In this document: positions 33,481 to 46,035 of the stretch, one piece after another | Numbering within the stretch: the first letter of the stretch is position 1 | Layout: each line of letters begins with the position of its first letter | Origin: Odobenus rosmarus divergens | Taxonomy: Eukaryota > Chordata > Mammalia > Carnivora > Odobenidae | Direction of reading: 5' to 3' | Length of the DNA stretch: 64,000 nt | Assembly: GCF_000321225.1 (NCBI RefSeq) | Contig: NW_004450566.1 | Span: 2,314,512 to 2,378,511 of the forward strand | Position numbers and translations under genes: made by a program | The notes under the pieces: generated by a model | What the model was told of the DNA's origin: nothing | Database searches by the model: none | Seen by the model: the letters and a program-made list of their open reading frames with translations, nothing else

Positions 33481-34280
33481 TATGTTCCACGACCATGGGG
33501 TCCCACTGAACAAATCTCACTTGAAGAGAGGCATCACTAAGCTAAGGCCCACAGCATTATGGGAACACAGACTATCAAAGCTGGAAGAATTATCTGATTT
33601 TCCAAGTAGGACCCATAGGGAGACACTAAAGGGAAATGCAGAGATTTTGTGAGCCGTGGCTTTAAAAATGTAGTGGAGCTAAATGAAGGCAAAATTGACT
33701 GCACAACCACATATGGGAAATTGATGTAGGGGAGGGGAGGGATAAATTCTTAAACTTAAAAGACCTTCCAAAGCCTGGAATTCTGTGATTCTCAGGTTTG
33801 TTTCACTAGGATGGGCTCATGTTCTGAGGCCATAATGTCTTCTCCAGCTGGATGTCTGAGCTATATACTCCAGCAGATATAGGGTACAGTGCCATCTGTT
33901 TATAAGGGACACTGAACATCTTCCCCTAGCATCAGACTAAAGGCTAGAGAATGAAGAAATAAATATCCTATCCCACTGTGCTTCAGGTCCTAGGGAATGG
34001 GGAAAGTCAGGAGCCAGAGTGAGTCTTTAGGGAGCGTCATAAGCAAGGCGTCCAGGACAGTGAGATTGCTTTTTGTGGCACATATCACTGCATTTCATTA
34101 TCTGTGTAGTAGAGTGTGCAGGCCTTCCTAGGAGACACCTGAAGAGCCTATGTAATCTCTGGAAGTATCTGGAAGATTTTCTGACTGATAATTCCTCTTC
34201 ATATCTAATACCTTGCAAGTGATCTCAAATTTTCTGAACAAATATAATAAAATAAGGCAAAATTATGCTTTCACTTATAA
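33481..34280. other. non-coding, no recognised feature
   Basis: Unique sequence; nothing recognised. Confidence 0.6.
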
Positions 34281-34612
34281 TACAGTAGACACTTGAACAA
34301 GATAGGGGTTAGGAGCATCAACTACCCACACAGTTGAAAATCTATGTATAATTCATGACTCCCCAAAAACTTAACTACCAATAGCATACTGTTGATTGGA
34401 AGCTTTACCAGTAAACAGTTGATTAACATATATGTTGTCCTTAAATGTTATATATACTGTATTCTTACAATAAAGTAAACTAGAGGGAAAAAAATGTTAA
34501 GAAAATCACTAGAAAGAGAAAATACATTTACAGTTCTATACTGTATTTATTAAAAAAAAAAAATCTGTGTATAAGTGGGCCACACAGTTCAAACCCTTCT
34601 TGTTCAACTGTA
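34281..34612. repeat. Tigger-like DNA transposon, non-autonomous
   Basis: Left end CAGTAGACACTTGAACAA and right end TTGTTCAACTG are inverted and each is flanked by TA, as expected for Tc/mariner-type insertion. Internal CAATAAAGTAAACTAGAG and CTGTATTTATTAAAAAA fit the Tigger7/MER44-type group. No transposase. Confidence 0.7.
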
Positions 34613-36082
34613 TATTGTTTTTTACCCAAGGTTTAGAAAATGTTGAAGCTTTCCCCCTTTTTAATTCAAGAAGATCATAACCTTTGTGCAAGAAACCCTA
34701 TACAATTCCAACTCTCATTTAAACTTTCTTATTTTTAAGTCATGGCTATCTAAATCCAAAGATTTTGCTAATGCAGAGAATATTAAGTATGATTGCCTCT
34801 GGTTCTGAATGAAACAGAATTAAAATTCTCAAAATGATATTTCATCCCACACCACAGAAGTTTCCTTTTGAAGTTGATATAACTCACACATCAAAACCTC
34901 CAACGAACCCGTTCATTGGCTGTAAAATACAACTAATTGATTTCAAAATCCTTACCAGGGATGGTACTTTTATTATTTTTATAGACCTGGGAAAAATTGT
35001 TCTTAAAACAACTACAGGGAGTTATCAATTTAATTACAATGTTTATTGTATTCAAAGAATTCTTTGCACAAAGGTACAAAGTGTCTCCTATTTACTTTTT
35101 CTCTTGTCTTTTTAAACAAAAGGTAATAGTCTCAAAGGCAAATTTGAACCTTGCATGAAAGATAAAGTATACACAAGGAAGTGAAGTTAGCAAGGAGCTA
35201 CATGAAACACTGGATTGTTATTATCAAATTATGTAATATCATAAGCTCTTTGCTATAAATAAAGAAGATAAGAATGTGAATGATACAAACATTCAAAAGG
35301 CCCATATAACTGGCAATAAGCTGAGACTTAGAATCATTTTAGATCTTACTCTTTAAATGCGATAAAAGTTCAATGGAAGACCCTACCTACAAGAGCAAAA
35401 ACATTTTTCTATCTTAATAGACTTAATTGCTTTGAATAGTCATGATCTGTGACTAAGACAGTTGGTAGAGAACAGGTGACATATTTGACTGTTTCAGAGC
35501 TATTCCTTCATGCTACACAGTAAGTCTTCAGTAAATGATTCCGGAATAAGAAATAGTCTTATCTTTACTATTCTTCTGCAAGAGAACATTTTCTGTCCAC
35601 TCTCCACACTGACAAATCTTGTGTGTTCAAAAAGTTCAACCTGGAAAATTCTCAGGATATTACTTTTGCCCATATTTCTGGAAAACTGGTAACTCATTCT
35701 AAAACTAGAGAACAGACATGAGAGTATTAGAAGAAATGAAAGATATCAGAGTGGCTTGGGTTTAAGGTCAATATTAGCAGAAGGAGTTCAAGGACAAAGG
35801 TGTAAGAATGCACAGGGTCCAAGCTAATGGTGTTTGCTATTGAAAGCTCATCCAGACCGGAGTTCTGCATGACTTTCCGGGGAATGCCTGGCTTTCCAGC
35901 AAAGGGGGAAAGGGAGAGGGAGGACTCTATTTACATCAAATCCCATAGTCACTTTCTTCAGATAATCAGGGCACAAAAATCAAAAAGGTATAAGACTTGT
36001 CCAAAAGGAAGGGGTGATAACATCCAAGAGAGATGATTCTAAAACATCTCCTAGATATTTAACTCCTTGGACCTACATTGTT
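34613..36082. other. non-coding, no recognised feature
   Basis: AT-rich unique sequence; a 93-codon frame (34834-35115) has no recognisable domain. Confidence 0.6.
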
Positions 36083-36097
36083 AAAACCTGTGACTAT

Positions 36098-36297
36098 GGG
36101 GCACCTGGGTGGCTCAGTTGGTTAAGCGACTGCCTTCGGCTCAGGTCATGATCCTGGAGTCCCGGGATCGAGTCCCACATCGGGCTTCCTGCTCAGTGGG
36201 GAGCCTGCTTCTCCCTCTGACCCTCTTCCCTCTCGTGCTTTCTATCTCTCATTGTCTCTCTCTCTGAAATAAATAAAATCTTTAAAAAAAAAAAAAA
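36098..36297 (+). mobile_element. CAN-SINE, young
   Basis: Close to consensus: GGGGCACCTGGGTGGCTCAG, TTAAGCGACTGCCTTCGGCT, GGGATCGAGTCCC, CT-rich body, AATAAATAAAATC and a long A tail. Flanked by AAAACCTGTGACTAT at 36083-36097 and 36298-36312. Confidence 0.97.
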
Positions 36298-36312
36298 AAA
36301 ACCTGTGACTAT

Positions 36313-37727
36313 GACTATCACCTGACGCCTTACCAAAATAACTTGGCACACTTCTTTTTGCCTTAACATGAGGTAACAGGAGTTGGTTTCTAATTCTGCA
36401 ATCCTGGGTTTTTGGGGTTTTGGATTTTTTGTTTTGTTTTGTTTTTTAAAGAAATTCTAGGAGATAGAAAAAAAGCTGAAGACCTCCATGTAAATCATTC
36501 TCCTTGTGTTTACATTTGAGTGCCTTGCTATATTCATCTAATGACTTTAGTCTGTTTTCCTTTTGCAAACTCAGCGTGGTTATAAATACAATAAAGAACA
36601 GTATTTCTTCCACCATCACCATTCCCAAAATAGGTTCAAGCAGTGCAAAGATTACATCCTCTTTAAAGCTTTCTTGTTACCCCGACATTTTTTTTCTAGT
36701 ATTTCTACTAGTAAAAATTGGTGGCCACTCTTCCCTAATCTGGATTCGCTTTATTAAGCCATGTAGAAATGAATGCCTCTCAAAGTAAATGATATGTACT
36801 TTCTCGCTTGTCAGTACTTTACTGGTTGAGTGCGTCTTCTTTGAATGGTTTACCCAGAAATGGCTAACAAGAAAATCTGAGGCCTTGAGTTTTCTTGGCA
36901 GAGTAGTCACTCGTTTCCGGTCATAGTAAATTATCCTTTTGGTCTTCAGCTCACTGCTTCTTGACAGCTTACTCCTGTCATAGGAATACATTTTCAGAAT
37001 AACGGTAGACAACTGAACCACAATTCATCTATGAAAATCAACGTGTTTTTAATATGCTTTCTAGAGAAGGCTTGACTATCTGACTTCTCAACATTTGAGA
37101 CATTCAATTAAACCAGTGACTTACTTTGAAAATTGGTGAATTATGGGCAAGATTAAGCTTTCTAATGGAAAATACATCTTAAGTGATCCAATAGCCTTGG
37201 TTGTAAGCAAAAGCTCTAATTTGAAAAGAATGCCAGCTAATATATGTAGTAGGAGTGATAGAATTAATAAATTACCACTTTGTAAACTTTAATGAGATTA
37301 TTGATTTTGGCAAGAATTACCACGTGGTATTAAAACTGTAAGGAAAAATGTAGAGGGATCAGATGTCCGTGTAGTACTAAAGAAACAGCATACAGATTAC
37401 TTTCTGGCAATGAGAAAATACAATATTATAGTGGATAATTAGGAAGTCATTAACATATGCAGTCAAAGCAATGCAAATGGTGGGAAACCCAAATCTGTGT
37501 TCCCTGATGTAATGCAGTATGGAGTACATGACTTAAGCTTGTATCTACTCCTACCAAAATATTTACTGTGATTTAATTAAGCCTTTCCACACGGATGCAA
37601 GACAAATCCAGAAAAATGAGATGTTCTATAGGATAAATGATCGTCTCTTCTTGCCAAGTCAGTGTCATGAAACAAAGAACTCTTCTAAACTAAAACAATT
37701 GTATTTTATTTATTTATCTATATTTGA
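36313..37727. other. non-coding, no recognised feature
   Basis: AT-rich unique sequence with a (TTTTG)n patch near 36428-36446. The 114-codon minus-strand frame (36677-37021) has no recognisable family. Confidence 0.55.
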
Positions 37728-37928
37728 TGATTTTTTTTTTTCTTTTTAGAGAGGGATAGAGGGAGAGAGAGGGCAGGGGAGGGGCAGAGGAAGATAGAGA
37801 GATTCTTAAGCAGGCTTCATGCCCAGCATGGAGCCCAACACAGGGCTCGATCTCACGACCCTGAGATCATGACCTGAGCCGAAATCAAGAGTTGGATGCT
37901 TAACCAACTGAGCCACCCAGGTGCTCCC
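37728..37928 (-). mobile_element. CAN-SINE, older subtype
   Basis: T-rich tail side, purine body, GGGCTCGATCTCACGACCC, GAAATCAAGAGTTGGATGC and GAGCCACCCAGGTGCTCCC. The flanks are both T-rich and hide the duplication. Confidence 0.92.
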
Positions 37929-38878
37929 ATTTTTTTTTTACCAAAAAAAATTTTAAATGACACAACCCCCAAATAAAATATTTATCTTGGATTAGATACT
38001 AGTATGAACAAATCAGCTGAAAAGCACATTTTAGGGATAATATTAAAAAATTTGAATATGGAATAAGTATTAGATGATACTAAGTAATTGTCAATTTTCC
38101 CAAGTGTAATAATTTTGGTTATATAGGCAATTGTTGTTATACTCTTATACATACACAATGTACTTTAGTATTTAGGAGGTAGAATGCAATAGTCTATCAT
38201 TTTCCTTAAAATACATCAGTATAGGAAAAATAAGTGGAAAGAAGGAAAAAAGTGAAACATTTTCTTCTGAATAAGTAAACACAAGCACTAGAAGATATCT
38301 TCAAATGAAATAGTTCTAGACTGTGACTTCCCATCAAAACTTCTAAGTCTCCTCTGCATTGTTAATATTGCTTTAAAAGAAGGAATTTTTATAAATGGTA
38401 CATTTGGTCCTTCCTCTTTATTCCGTTTTTTTTGTTTTGTTTTGTTTTGTTTTGTTTTCCAGAAAGAAGGCAGGAGAACATTCCAACATGAAAAGCATTT
38501 TTCCCTCATTTAAACCCTTCCTGTGTTTAAAGGCAGTAGTTCTACTCTAAGGGTAGTCCCCAGAAAAGCAACAGCACCTTCTCTGGGGAAGTTGGTAGAA
38601 TTGCAGACTGTGGGCTTTGACCCTGGGCCGTGGGAGCAGAAACTCTGGTGATGGAGCATAGAGAGCTATGTGCATGAAGCTGTCCAAGTGGCTCTGATGC
38701 CCACCGAGGTGTGACTGCCTGTCTTCTAGAGCTCCCATTTCTCCCCATGCAATTCACTTTGTCACTGCCAAGTTAGCCTACACACTGGGGATAAAATAAA
38801 GGAAGACCCGGAGTTATAGAAATGATGTGTAGTTTCTATTCTTCTCTACTGAAGCCTCTAGCCATGAAATGAGAAAGT
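37929..38878. other. non-coding, with a (TTTTG)n run
   Basis: AT-rich unique sequence. TTTTG units at 38426-38458. Nothing else recognised. Confidence 0.6.
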
Positions 38879-38894
38879 GAGAAAACAATACTTG

Positions 38895-39104
38895 GTTTTG
38901 TTTATTTTATTTTATTTTATTTTATTTATTTGAGAGAGAGAGAGAGAGTGAAAGGGAGAGAGATCATGAGCAGGGGGAAGAGCAGAGGGAGAAGCAAGCT
39001 CCCCACCGAGCAGGGAGCTCAATGCGGGACTCGATCCCAAGGGCCCCGAGATCATGACATTAGCAGATGGCAGACGTTTAACTGACTGAGCTACCCAGGT
39101 GCCT
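38895..39104 (-). mobile_element. CAN-SINE
   Basis: TTTTATTTTATTTATTTGAGAGAGAG, purine body, GACTCGATCCCAAGGG, TGAGCTACCCAGGTGCC. Flanked by GAGAAAACAATACTTG at 38879-38894 and GAGAAAATGATACTTG at 39105-39120 (two differences). Confidence 0.95.
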
Positions 39105-39120
39105 GAGAAAATGATACTTG

Positions 39121-40454
39121 TGATATTGGCTGTTCCATTATGTTTACAGCACAACATTTTGGAACATTACTGAAAACAACAAACATGTTCTATGTCATCA
39201 TTGTATACTTTCCAGACTCCAGGAGAGCCCTCTACTACAAGGTAAAAGAGGCTCCATTTTATGGAATAAATTTTGTGACAACAGTGTAAATCATCCCTGC
39301 CCTCAAGCATTTCACAAGATTAAAATGAACAGGAATTTCTCGCATACCTATTTACAGTGTTCTGACTCTCTAGTGGTCTGCTTGTCTCCCTACTACACAG
39401 TACATTTGGAAGACTAGTGACCATGTCTAAATGCTGAAACCTATTGCATCCCTGTGAAACCTATTGCATCCCATATATGACTTCTGGGTACCCAGCAAAT
39501 GTGGGATGCCATGATGCTGATGCTTTTCTATTGTTAGTGGGAAGTCAAAACCCTAAGCAATTCCACAACACCATCATTTGAGCACCGAGCTGGAAACCTA
39601 AACCAATGTGCCTGATTTCCCCATCTTTGGCCCCCGGACATACCTCCAACTGAAGAGAATGTATAATATAGAATTATAGTCCCATCCTCATGTCAGCAGT
39701 TTAGGGACACATTTAGCTATTTGATGTTCATATAAGAGGTGTCCGAGACTAATGAAAATCAGGCACTACTCATAGTACCAAATGGTGTTAGACAAGGTTT
39801 GTGTTAAAGCATGACCATCCTGGTTCCCTATTCTATTCTTTCAGGAATGAAGATCTCTTAGGCTGCACATAAACCACAGGCACCTGTGCTCAGTGCTTGG
39901 GAATTTTGTGATACTCTGCACAGACCCTCCTACGAGACCACCTATAAAACAGTGTTCATTTCCCTGCACATATCCTTCTAGTTTATCACCATCCACTGAC
40001 GGGCAGACACAGCAGTTAATGAGGACACTCAACACTGAAGGCAGGTGCCAAGAGGGAAAAAAGAAGAACACAGGTATGAATCAGTGAAAAGGAAAATAAT
40101 ACACTCAATAGGAAAGAAGCAGCTGAAACTGAGAGAAAGCCTCAGGGAAAGGATAGCAAAGAGAGTGATGAACTGCTACACATGACAGAATCCACTGTGA
40201 AGGTGTCCTCCCTTTACTCTGTAATCCTTCAGCCCCCAAACACACTGAGGTGACAAGTTGCACTATGACCATCTATCCCATCCCCTCGCAGAAAGCTGTC
40301 CCCACCGCCTAAACGTCTTCTCCCTATCTGAAATTGCAAACTGCCTATGGGGGCAATTGCTATGTGTATTCATATATACATAAATATGTATACATATATT
40401 ACACACATAAACACGCACGCATTCACACACACACACTCACCATAAAGGTTAAAG
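39121..40454. other. non-coding, with a small duplication and an AC/AT patch
   Basis: TGAAACCTATTGCATCCC is repeated at 39435 and 39455. A TATACA/CACACA patch lies at 40364-40440. Otherwise unique. Confidence 0.55.
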
Positions 40455-40690
40455 CTCAACAATAGCTGAGGTAGAGATGAGTTTGAATCCCAGCTCTGCA
40501 ATTTACACTCTGTTTGATAGATAATAGGCAGTTAATCCATATAAACCTCAGATCCTCCCTCTATAAATGGGATAACAATACCTCTATCAGTATTGATCTA
40601 AGGGTTAAATTAGATAATGTATGTTTAAAACTTTTCCCAGTTTCCAGCAGAAAGTCAGTACTCAATAAATGGTAGCTATTCTAGTTAACA
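40455..40690 (+). repeat. MIR SINE
   Basis: GAGTTTGAATCCCAGCTCTGCAATTTAC, CTATAAATGGGATAACAATACC, and CAGTACTCAATAAATGGTAGCTATT. Near full length. Confidence 0.8.
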
Positions 40691-42540
40691 TTAATATTAA
40701 TATTTTATAACCTTCTTTGTCCATCAAAATTTCTCCACTTGCTTTTCTTGTTTCCCACTTCAAACATTAAATCTTTACTAGTGCCAAACTTTTGTTTACC
40801 CTAAGAGTATAGAAACCAAATTCTTGATTTATGGCACATCTTTTTTTCAAACCGTCACTAAATATTAAACTATAAAAAAATGCATCATTATAAATCCCAT
40901 GTCTGACTTTCTTGTCATATCTCTGTTATATGTGGTAATTTGACAGTATTCTTCAGACAACGACATTACTACAAATGAAAGATTAGAACTGGTTGAGAGA
41001 TTATTTTCCTGTGATCAACATTGCAAAATAAGTTGGCTACATTAGCTTCAAATGTAAAACAGAGGAGAACTGGGTTTATGTGTGTGTCCGTGTGTCTCTG
41101 TGTCTCTGTCTGTAAGGCTATTTGTCTGTGTGTCTGTGAGAGGGTGGAAAGAGAGAGAGAGAGAGAAATAAATGAGAGGGAAGGGGAGACAGACAGAGAG
41201 AGACTAAGAAAAAGCATCAGTGTCATAAAGAGCTTATACTTGGGTAGATTAGTAGGGTGGGTAAATATAAATTGCACTTACCTCATTTCTGCAATGTTGC
41301 TTGAAATAATTTTGCCTTATATGTGCCTCCAAAGTGTTTTAAGTGTAACAGCACAAAAAAGGAAAAGGAAAGGAAACAAAGAATTAGTATTTGAATGTTC
41401 CTGACCTTTCTTCCCTCCCCTTCTCCAAGAAAGTCCTCATTTTGCCGGCACAGTTTCTCACCCCCCTTCTGTACCCTGGGGACTGGCTATAACAGAGATT
41501 CCCGAGTGTGATGCATAATCTAGAGGTTGGGGGTTTGAGAAAAGAATAGCGGCTGCAGAAAAGAGGGAGGAGGAGATTTGAAGGGCCAGGGAGAAGGTTG
41601 GCAGGGGAATTTTTATCCAGAGCAAGGAAGTCCTGTTGTTGTGAAGGAGAGCGAAGCAACGGAAACATCTAGAAGAGGTTACTAGTGGAGATAAGAAGAA
41701 ATGATTCTTCAAGAAGTATCACTAAGGATCAAATGTCTTCCTCACTGTATTTTGATAAACTCGTTTGCTTTTTAAAAGATCGTTTTATTTTCCAATCTGC
41801 CTGCTTTTGCAGTGTGTTTCTTTGACTGAAACATCCCTCTAAAACTAGGTTTCGATGTGTTTCAACGTGTTTGCGCAGTTTCATTTGCTTCCTTTATTTT
41901 TTCATTTGACTGATAGGCAACTCCCCTAGCTATCTCTGTTCGCTGAATTCTCCCAAATGTTTTCTTTGTATTTGTCATCACTTCACCATCCAACATGTGA
42001 ACGTATAATTCTCTTTCTCTGTTTTCTTGAAATCTGCATCAGCAGATAATTTGTAAGCAGTTTCTTACTAAGCTGAACAGTAAGTTTAACACACACATGT
42101 GTGTGCACATTTACATTCGTGCGCGTGAATGCATACCCCTGGATGAAAAAGTAAATTGGCATATAGCCAAAAGAAGCCCCAGTCAAATGTCAAAAACCAT
42201 TAGGGATTGTTCATAATCAAGAGAAGTCTTAGCACTTGCCAAGTAACACAGTTGCAAATGTGATTACTTGATAAAGACAACAAGCAAAAGCAACCGCCCA
42301 GGAAAAAGGTGGGTTGCAGGATCTTGGGATTTCCTAAATCTTGCCTTGACAAAAGGAGGAAAAAGGCAGCAGAATTCATGAACACTATAACCTATTAAGG
42401 GGAATTCATTATATAGATTTAGTTAGGTCACGAGTAGAACATGCCCAGCAAAAAGCCCCTCACATCCTGGGAGAAAGTGTGTGCGCGCGCGCGTGTGCGT
42501 GTGATCAACATGCTACAGGATAACATGCTGATTAAAAGCT
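40691..42540. other. non-coding, with low-complexity patches
   Basis: TG/TC/GA low complexity at 41078-41170. Alternating purine-pyrimidine runs near 42088-42122 and at 42478-42503. Frames of up to 127 codons (41021-41404) follow the low-complexity sequence and are not convincing. Confidence 0.55.
42478..42503. repeat. alternating GC/GT tract (Z-DNA-prone)
   Basis: TGTGTGCGCGCGCGCGTGTG and a further GTGTG: strictly alternating purine-pyrimidine, CpG-rich core. Confidence 0.9.
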
Positions 42541-42689
42541 TGAGTCCTGTCTCCATTAGGTAGGCAAATTACATAACATTATCAAATATATTAATAAAAT
42601 TAACTTCAGATGATTGTTCTGAGGATTAAATTTGGTAATATATATAAAAACCTTGACATATTAACTGCATATAGACAGCAAACAGAGAT
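42541..42689 (+). repeat. possible MIR tail
   Basis: GATTGTTCTGAGGATTAAATTTGGTAATATATATAAAAACCTTG resembles the MIR 3' half, but it is diverged and short. Confidence 0.35.
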
Positions 42690-42950
42690 ATCAACAACAA
42701 ACACTTACATTGCATCAACTGTGTATTGCACACAGGTCTATGAGCATGCGTATACATTCCCATGTTAAATCCTGTGAGATAGTTACCTATGAAGTGGGTA
42801 CCATTTTTACCTTCATGTAACAGGTGGGAACAGAGCCATAGAGAGGTTAAGCAACTCCTCCAAAGCTATGCGGTTAAAATATGTTAGAGCTGGGATTAAA
42901 ACCCAGATCCATTGGTTCCAGAATCTGTGTACTAGATTATCTTCTTAACA
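42690..42950 (-). repeat. MIR SINE, near full length
   Basis: CAACAAACACTTACATTGC, ACAGAGCCATAGAGAGGTTAAGCAACTCCTCCAAAGC, GAGCTGGGATTAAAACCCAGATCC and CAGAATCTGTGTACTAGATTATC. Confidence 0.85.
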
Positions 42951-44099
42951 ACAACAGCTGTTTCTTAATCATTATTAATCTTTGTCGTTAATGTGTGAAA
43001 GAAAAAGCACGTTAACATAGGAGCTGATTTCATAAACCAAGCAGCTGTATACATACACATATATTGAAGAAATGGATCTTGCACCAGATTGCCTATCAGC
43101 AGGCTCGTCTATTTTTCTTTATGATGGCCCCATAAACCAGCAGTGTGGGGTGCCAAAGAAAAAGTAGATTTGAAGCAGTAAAGTGCACGACAAACAAAAT
43201 GAAAGACCTTACCAAAGTTTTAAAGTTTCTCTTGAGACACATAAATAACTGCAGCTTTTTGTGTGTCTCAAAAGCAAACTAAATCGGTCTTATCACACAC
43301 ACATATGAAACCTCATTTTGAATCTGTAGTTAATAATATTTGAGCCATTGGCACCCAACCTATCTTTTGTTAAAAACAGCGTCACAGAGTAGGGTTGACA
43401 GATTTCACAGATAAAAATATAATCTTTGGGAATACTGATACTAAAAAATATTTATTATTTATCTGAAATTCAAATTTAACTGGATGCTCTGTATTTTGTC
43501 TAAGAACTCTAGAGTCAGAATACATGTAATTTAAACTTTAGAGCTTGGTATATATGTTGTTTATGAATTCTACCAGTTATTAGAAGCTTGAGAAAAAAGG
43601 CTACAAGTCTGTTCTAAGACAAAACAGAAACAAACAAAACCTTATATCATATGTACTTCAATAAATGACATTCTCTCCATATTTTAAAAATAGAAATCAG
43701 AAATTATGAACAGAATTAGTCTTATACTCCTTTAATGCTTCTTCAAAAATGAGCTCAATGTACTAGATTAAAAGGTAGATTTTGAAACTCCTATCCATGA
43801 AGTTGTCTCAACTTGACTAGACCTTTCTGGACATTAAATTAAATCGTCTCAGTTCCATGAGAGTCAATTTATCATCTGGAGACAGCGAAAAAAAAAAAAA
43901 CAAACTTTGCATATATAAAAATATCTCTGTAAAACAGTCCTGGAGACCACGGAGCAATATAAATCACTGAGAAATTTTGTTTAAATTTATCCTTGGGAGG
44001 AAAAAGGGAGGAGTAAGAGGGTAGCAGGATGGAAAATCTCAGTTTGGTCAATAAAAACAGAACGGCCCTGAGTGTCCTGTTTTCCATGGAAACAAATAA
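42951..44099. other. non-coding, with a hairpin at 43228-43278
   Basis: AT-rich unique sequence. The inverted repeat is listed separately. Confidence 0.55.
43228..43278. repeat. imperfect 17-bp inverted repeat
   Basis: TTGAGACACA (43232-43241) pairs perfectly with TGTGTCTCAA (43262-43271). The stem extends outward (GTTTCTC against AAGCAAAC) with one bulge and one mismatch, around a 20-nt loop. The length is hairpin-RNA-like but shorter than typical miRNA precursors. Confidence 0.75.
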
Positions 44100-44500
44100 A
44101 AACGAAACAGAATGTCAACCTATGCTTCTCAAAACACAGTTTTTGGAGTTTGTGAGACAGAGCAGGTTGTGTATGTCCGCTTTTCACCAGTGAAAATCTG
44201 TTGCTCGGCCAGAGCAACTGCAAGCCAAAACTCCCATTATTGTGTGCCTGTCCATTCAGTGCAGACGTCATCTTTTTCAAAACACAAGGGAGGCGCACAG
44301 TTTGGTCTGCTTGTCAGGCAGCTGTTCTGTGAAGAGAGGCTCTCCCGCTGATCAACAACACAAAGCCTTTGTTGTGCCCTTGCAGGTGCTTATGCGCCGG
44401 CAGGAAGAACTTTCTTATTTTTAATGTGTGCAATAATGGGCTTCATGTTAATCCCGTGCCTCGCCACAAAGTTTCACATGTTGACCATAAAAGGAAAGAA
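44100..44500. promoter_or_regulatory. candidate regulatory sequence with a paired SOX-like site
   Basis: Repeat-free and more GC-rich than flanks. ACAAAGCCTTTGT at 44360-44372 is two head-to-head SOX-type cores (ACAAAG and CTTTGT) with one base between. TGACGTC-like and CAGGTG-type sites are nearby. Regulatory role is inference only. Confidence 0.2.
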
Positions 44501-44799
44501 CTGTGTCTTCACAACTCAATTTGTTTTGCATTCTTACCACTGTTAATGACATTCATAACATATAGTCTATTCTGAAATTGTTTCCAGGCTTCTTCCTTCT
44601 TAGAACCTTAGTGGAACATGTCTGGCAGCATAACTCATCATAAATTATGATAACAATTTTGAGCAATGATTGGCTTTACATTATCAGTAGTCAGATATAT
44701 AGAGTGCTGTATTAGAAAAACTGATTTATTCAAGTTTGTCCAAATGATTGACAAATGAAGTTTTCTTCCACAAAGGCAAATGTAATGAAAGAAGCATTT
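44501..44799. other. non-coding, no recognised feature
   Basis: AT-rich unique sequence before an L1. Confidence 0.55.
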
Positions 44800-46035
44800 G
44801 AAATTCAGGTTTTTACTTATTTTTGCATGGTTAATGACACCAAAAGCAAAGGCAACAAAAGCAAAAATAAACAAGTGGGACTCATCAAACCAAAAAGTTC
44901 CTGCACAGCACAGGAAACTATCGATAAATAAAAAGGCAAACTACAGAATGGGAGAAAATATTTACAAATCATGTATCTGGTAAGAGCTTAATATCCAATG
45001 TATATAAAGAACCCAATACAACTCAATAGCAACAAAACCAAACAATTCAATTAAAAAATGGTCAGAGGAACTCAATAAACATTTTTCCAAAGAAGACATA
45101 CAGGCGTCATAGATACATGAAAGGGTATTCAACGTCACTACTCATCAGTGAAATGCAAATTGAAACCAAATCACCTCCCAGCTGTTAGAATGGCTAACAT
45201 CTGAGAGTCAAGAGATAATACACATTGACAACGATGTGGAAAAAGGGAACCCTTGTGCACTGTTGGTGGGAATGCAAATTGATGTGACCACTACAGAAAA
45301 CAGTATAGAGTTTCTTCAAAAAATTAAGAGTAGAACTACCATATGTCCAGTGATCCCACTTCTGATTATATATCCAAAAGAAATGAAAACAGGGTCTCAA
45401 AGAGTTATCTGTACTGCCACACTCATTGCGGCATTCACAAAAGCCTAGTTAGCTATGGAAACAACCTGGGTCCATCAGTGGATGAACCAGTAAAGAAGAT
45501 ATGGCATATATATTATTCAAACATGAGAAAGAAGGATGTCCTACCATTTGCATCAACATGGATGAACCCTGAGGCATTACACTAAGGGAAATTCGCCAAA
45601 CTGAAAAAGACCGATGCTGTACGATATCACTTGTAAGTGGAATCTAAAAAGCCAAACGCACAGCAAAAGAGAGTAGAGTGGTGGTTACCAGGGGCTGGTG
45701 GGGGGGACAGATGGGAGAAATGTGGAAGATGTTGGCCGAAGGGCACAAACTTCCAGGTATAAGATAAATACCTTCTGGGGATCTGTTGTACAACATGGTG
45801 ATTACAGCTAAAATACTGTATTATATACTTGCAAGTTGCCAAGTGAGTAAATGTTAAATGTTTTCACCACAAAAAGGAAATGGCAATTATGTGACATGAT
45901 AGAAGTGTTAGGTAAGGTTATGGTGGTAATTCATTTTGCAATATTTAAGTCTCTCAAGTCAACACATTGTACACCTTAAACTTACATGATGTGACATGTC
46001 AATTGTACCTAGATAAAGCTGAAAATTCTATAATA
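44800..46035 (+). mobile_element. 5'-truncated L1 (ORF2 C-terminal part and 3' UTR)
   Basis: On the plus strand: AAAGCAAAAATAAACAAGTGGGACTC, CAAAGAAGACATACAGG, GTGCACTGTTGGTGGGAATGCAAATTG, ATCCCACTTCTGATTATATATCC, then the 3' UTR with CAGGGGCTGGTGGGGGG and ATTGTACACCTTAAAC. Multiple stops and a frame of at most 80 codons, so the reverse transcriptase is dead. Confidence 0.85.

Noticed and set aside
41021..41404. 127-codon Cys/Val-rich frame
   Set aside because: The Cys-Val-Ser pattern comes from a TG/TC low-complexity stretch.
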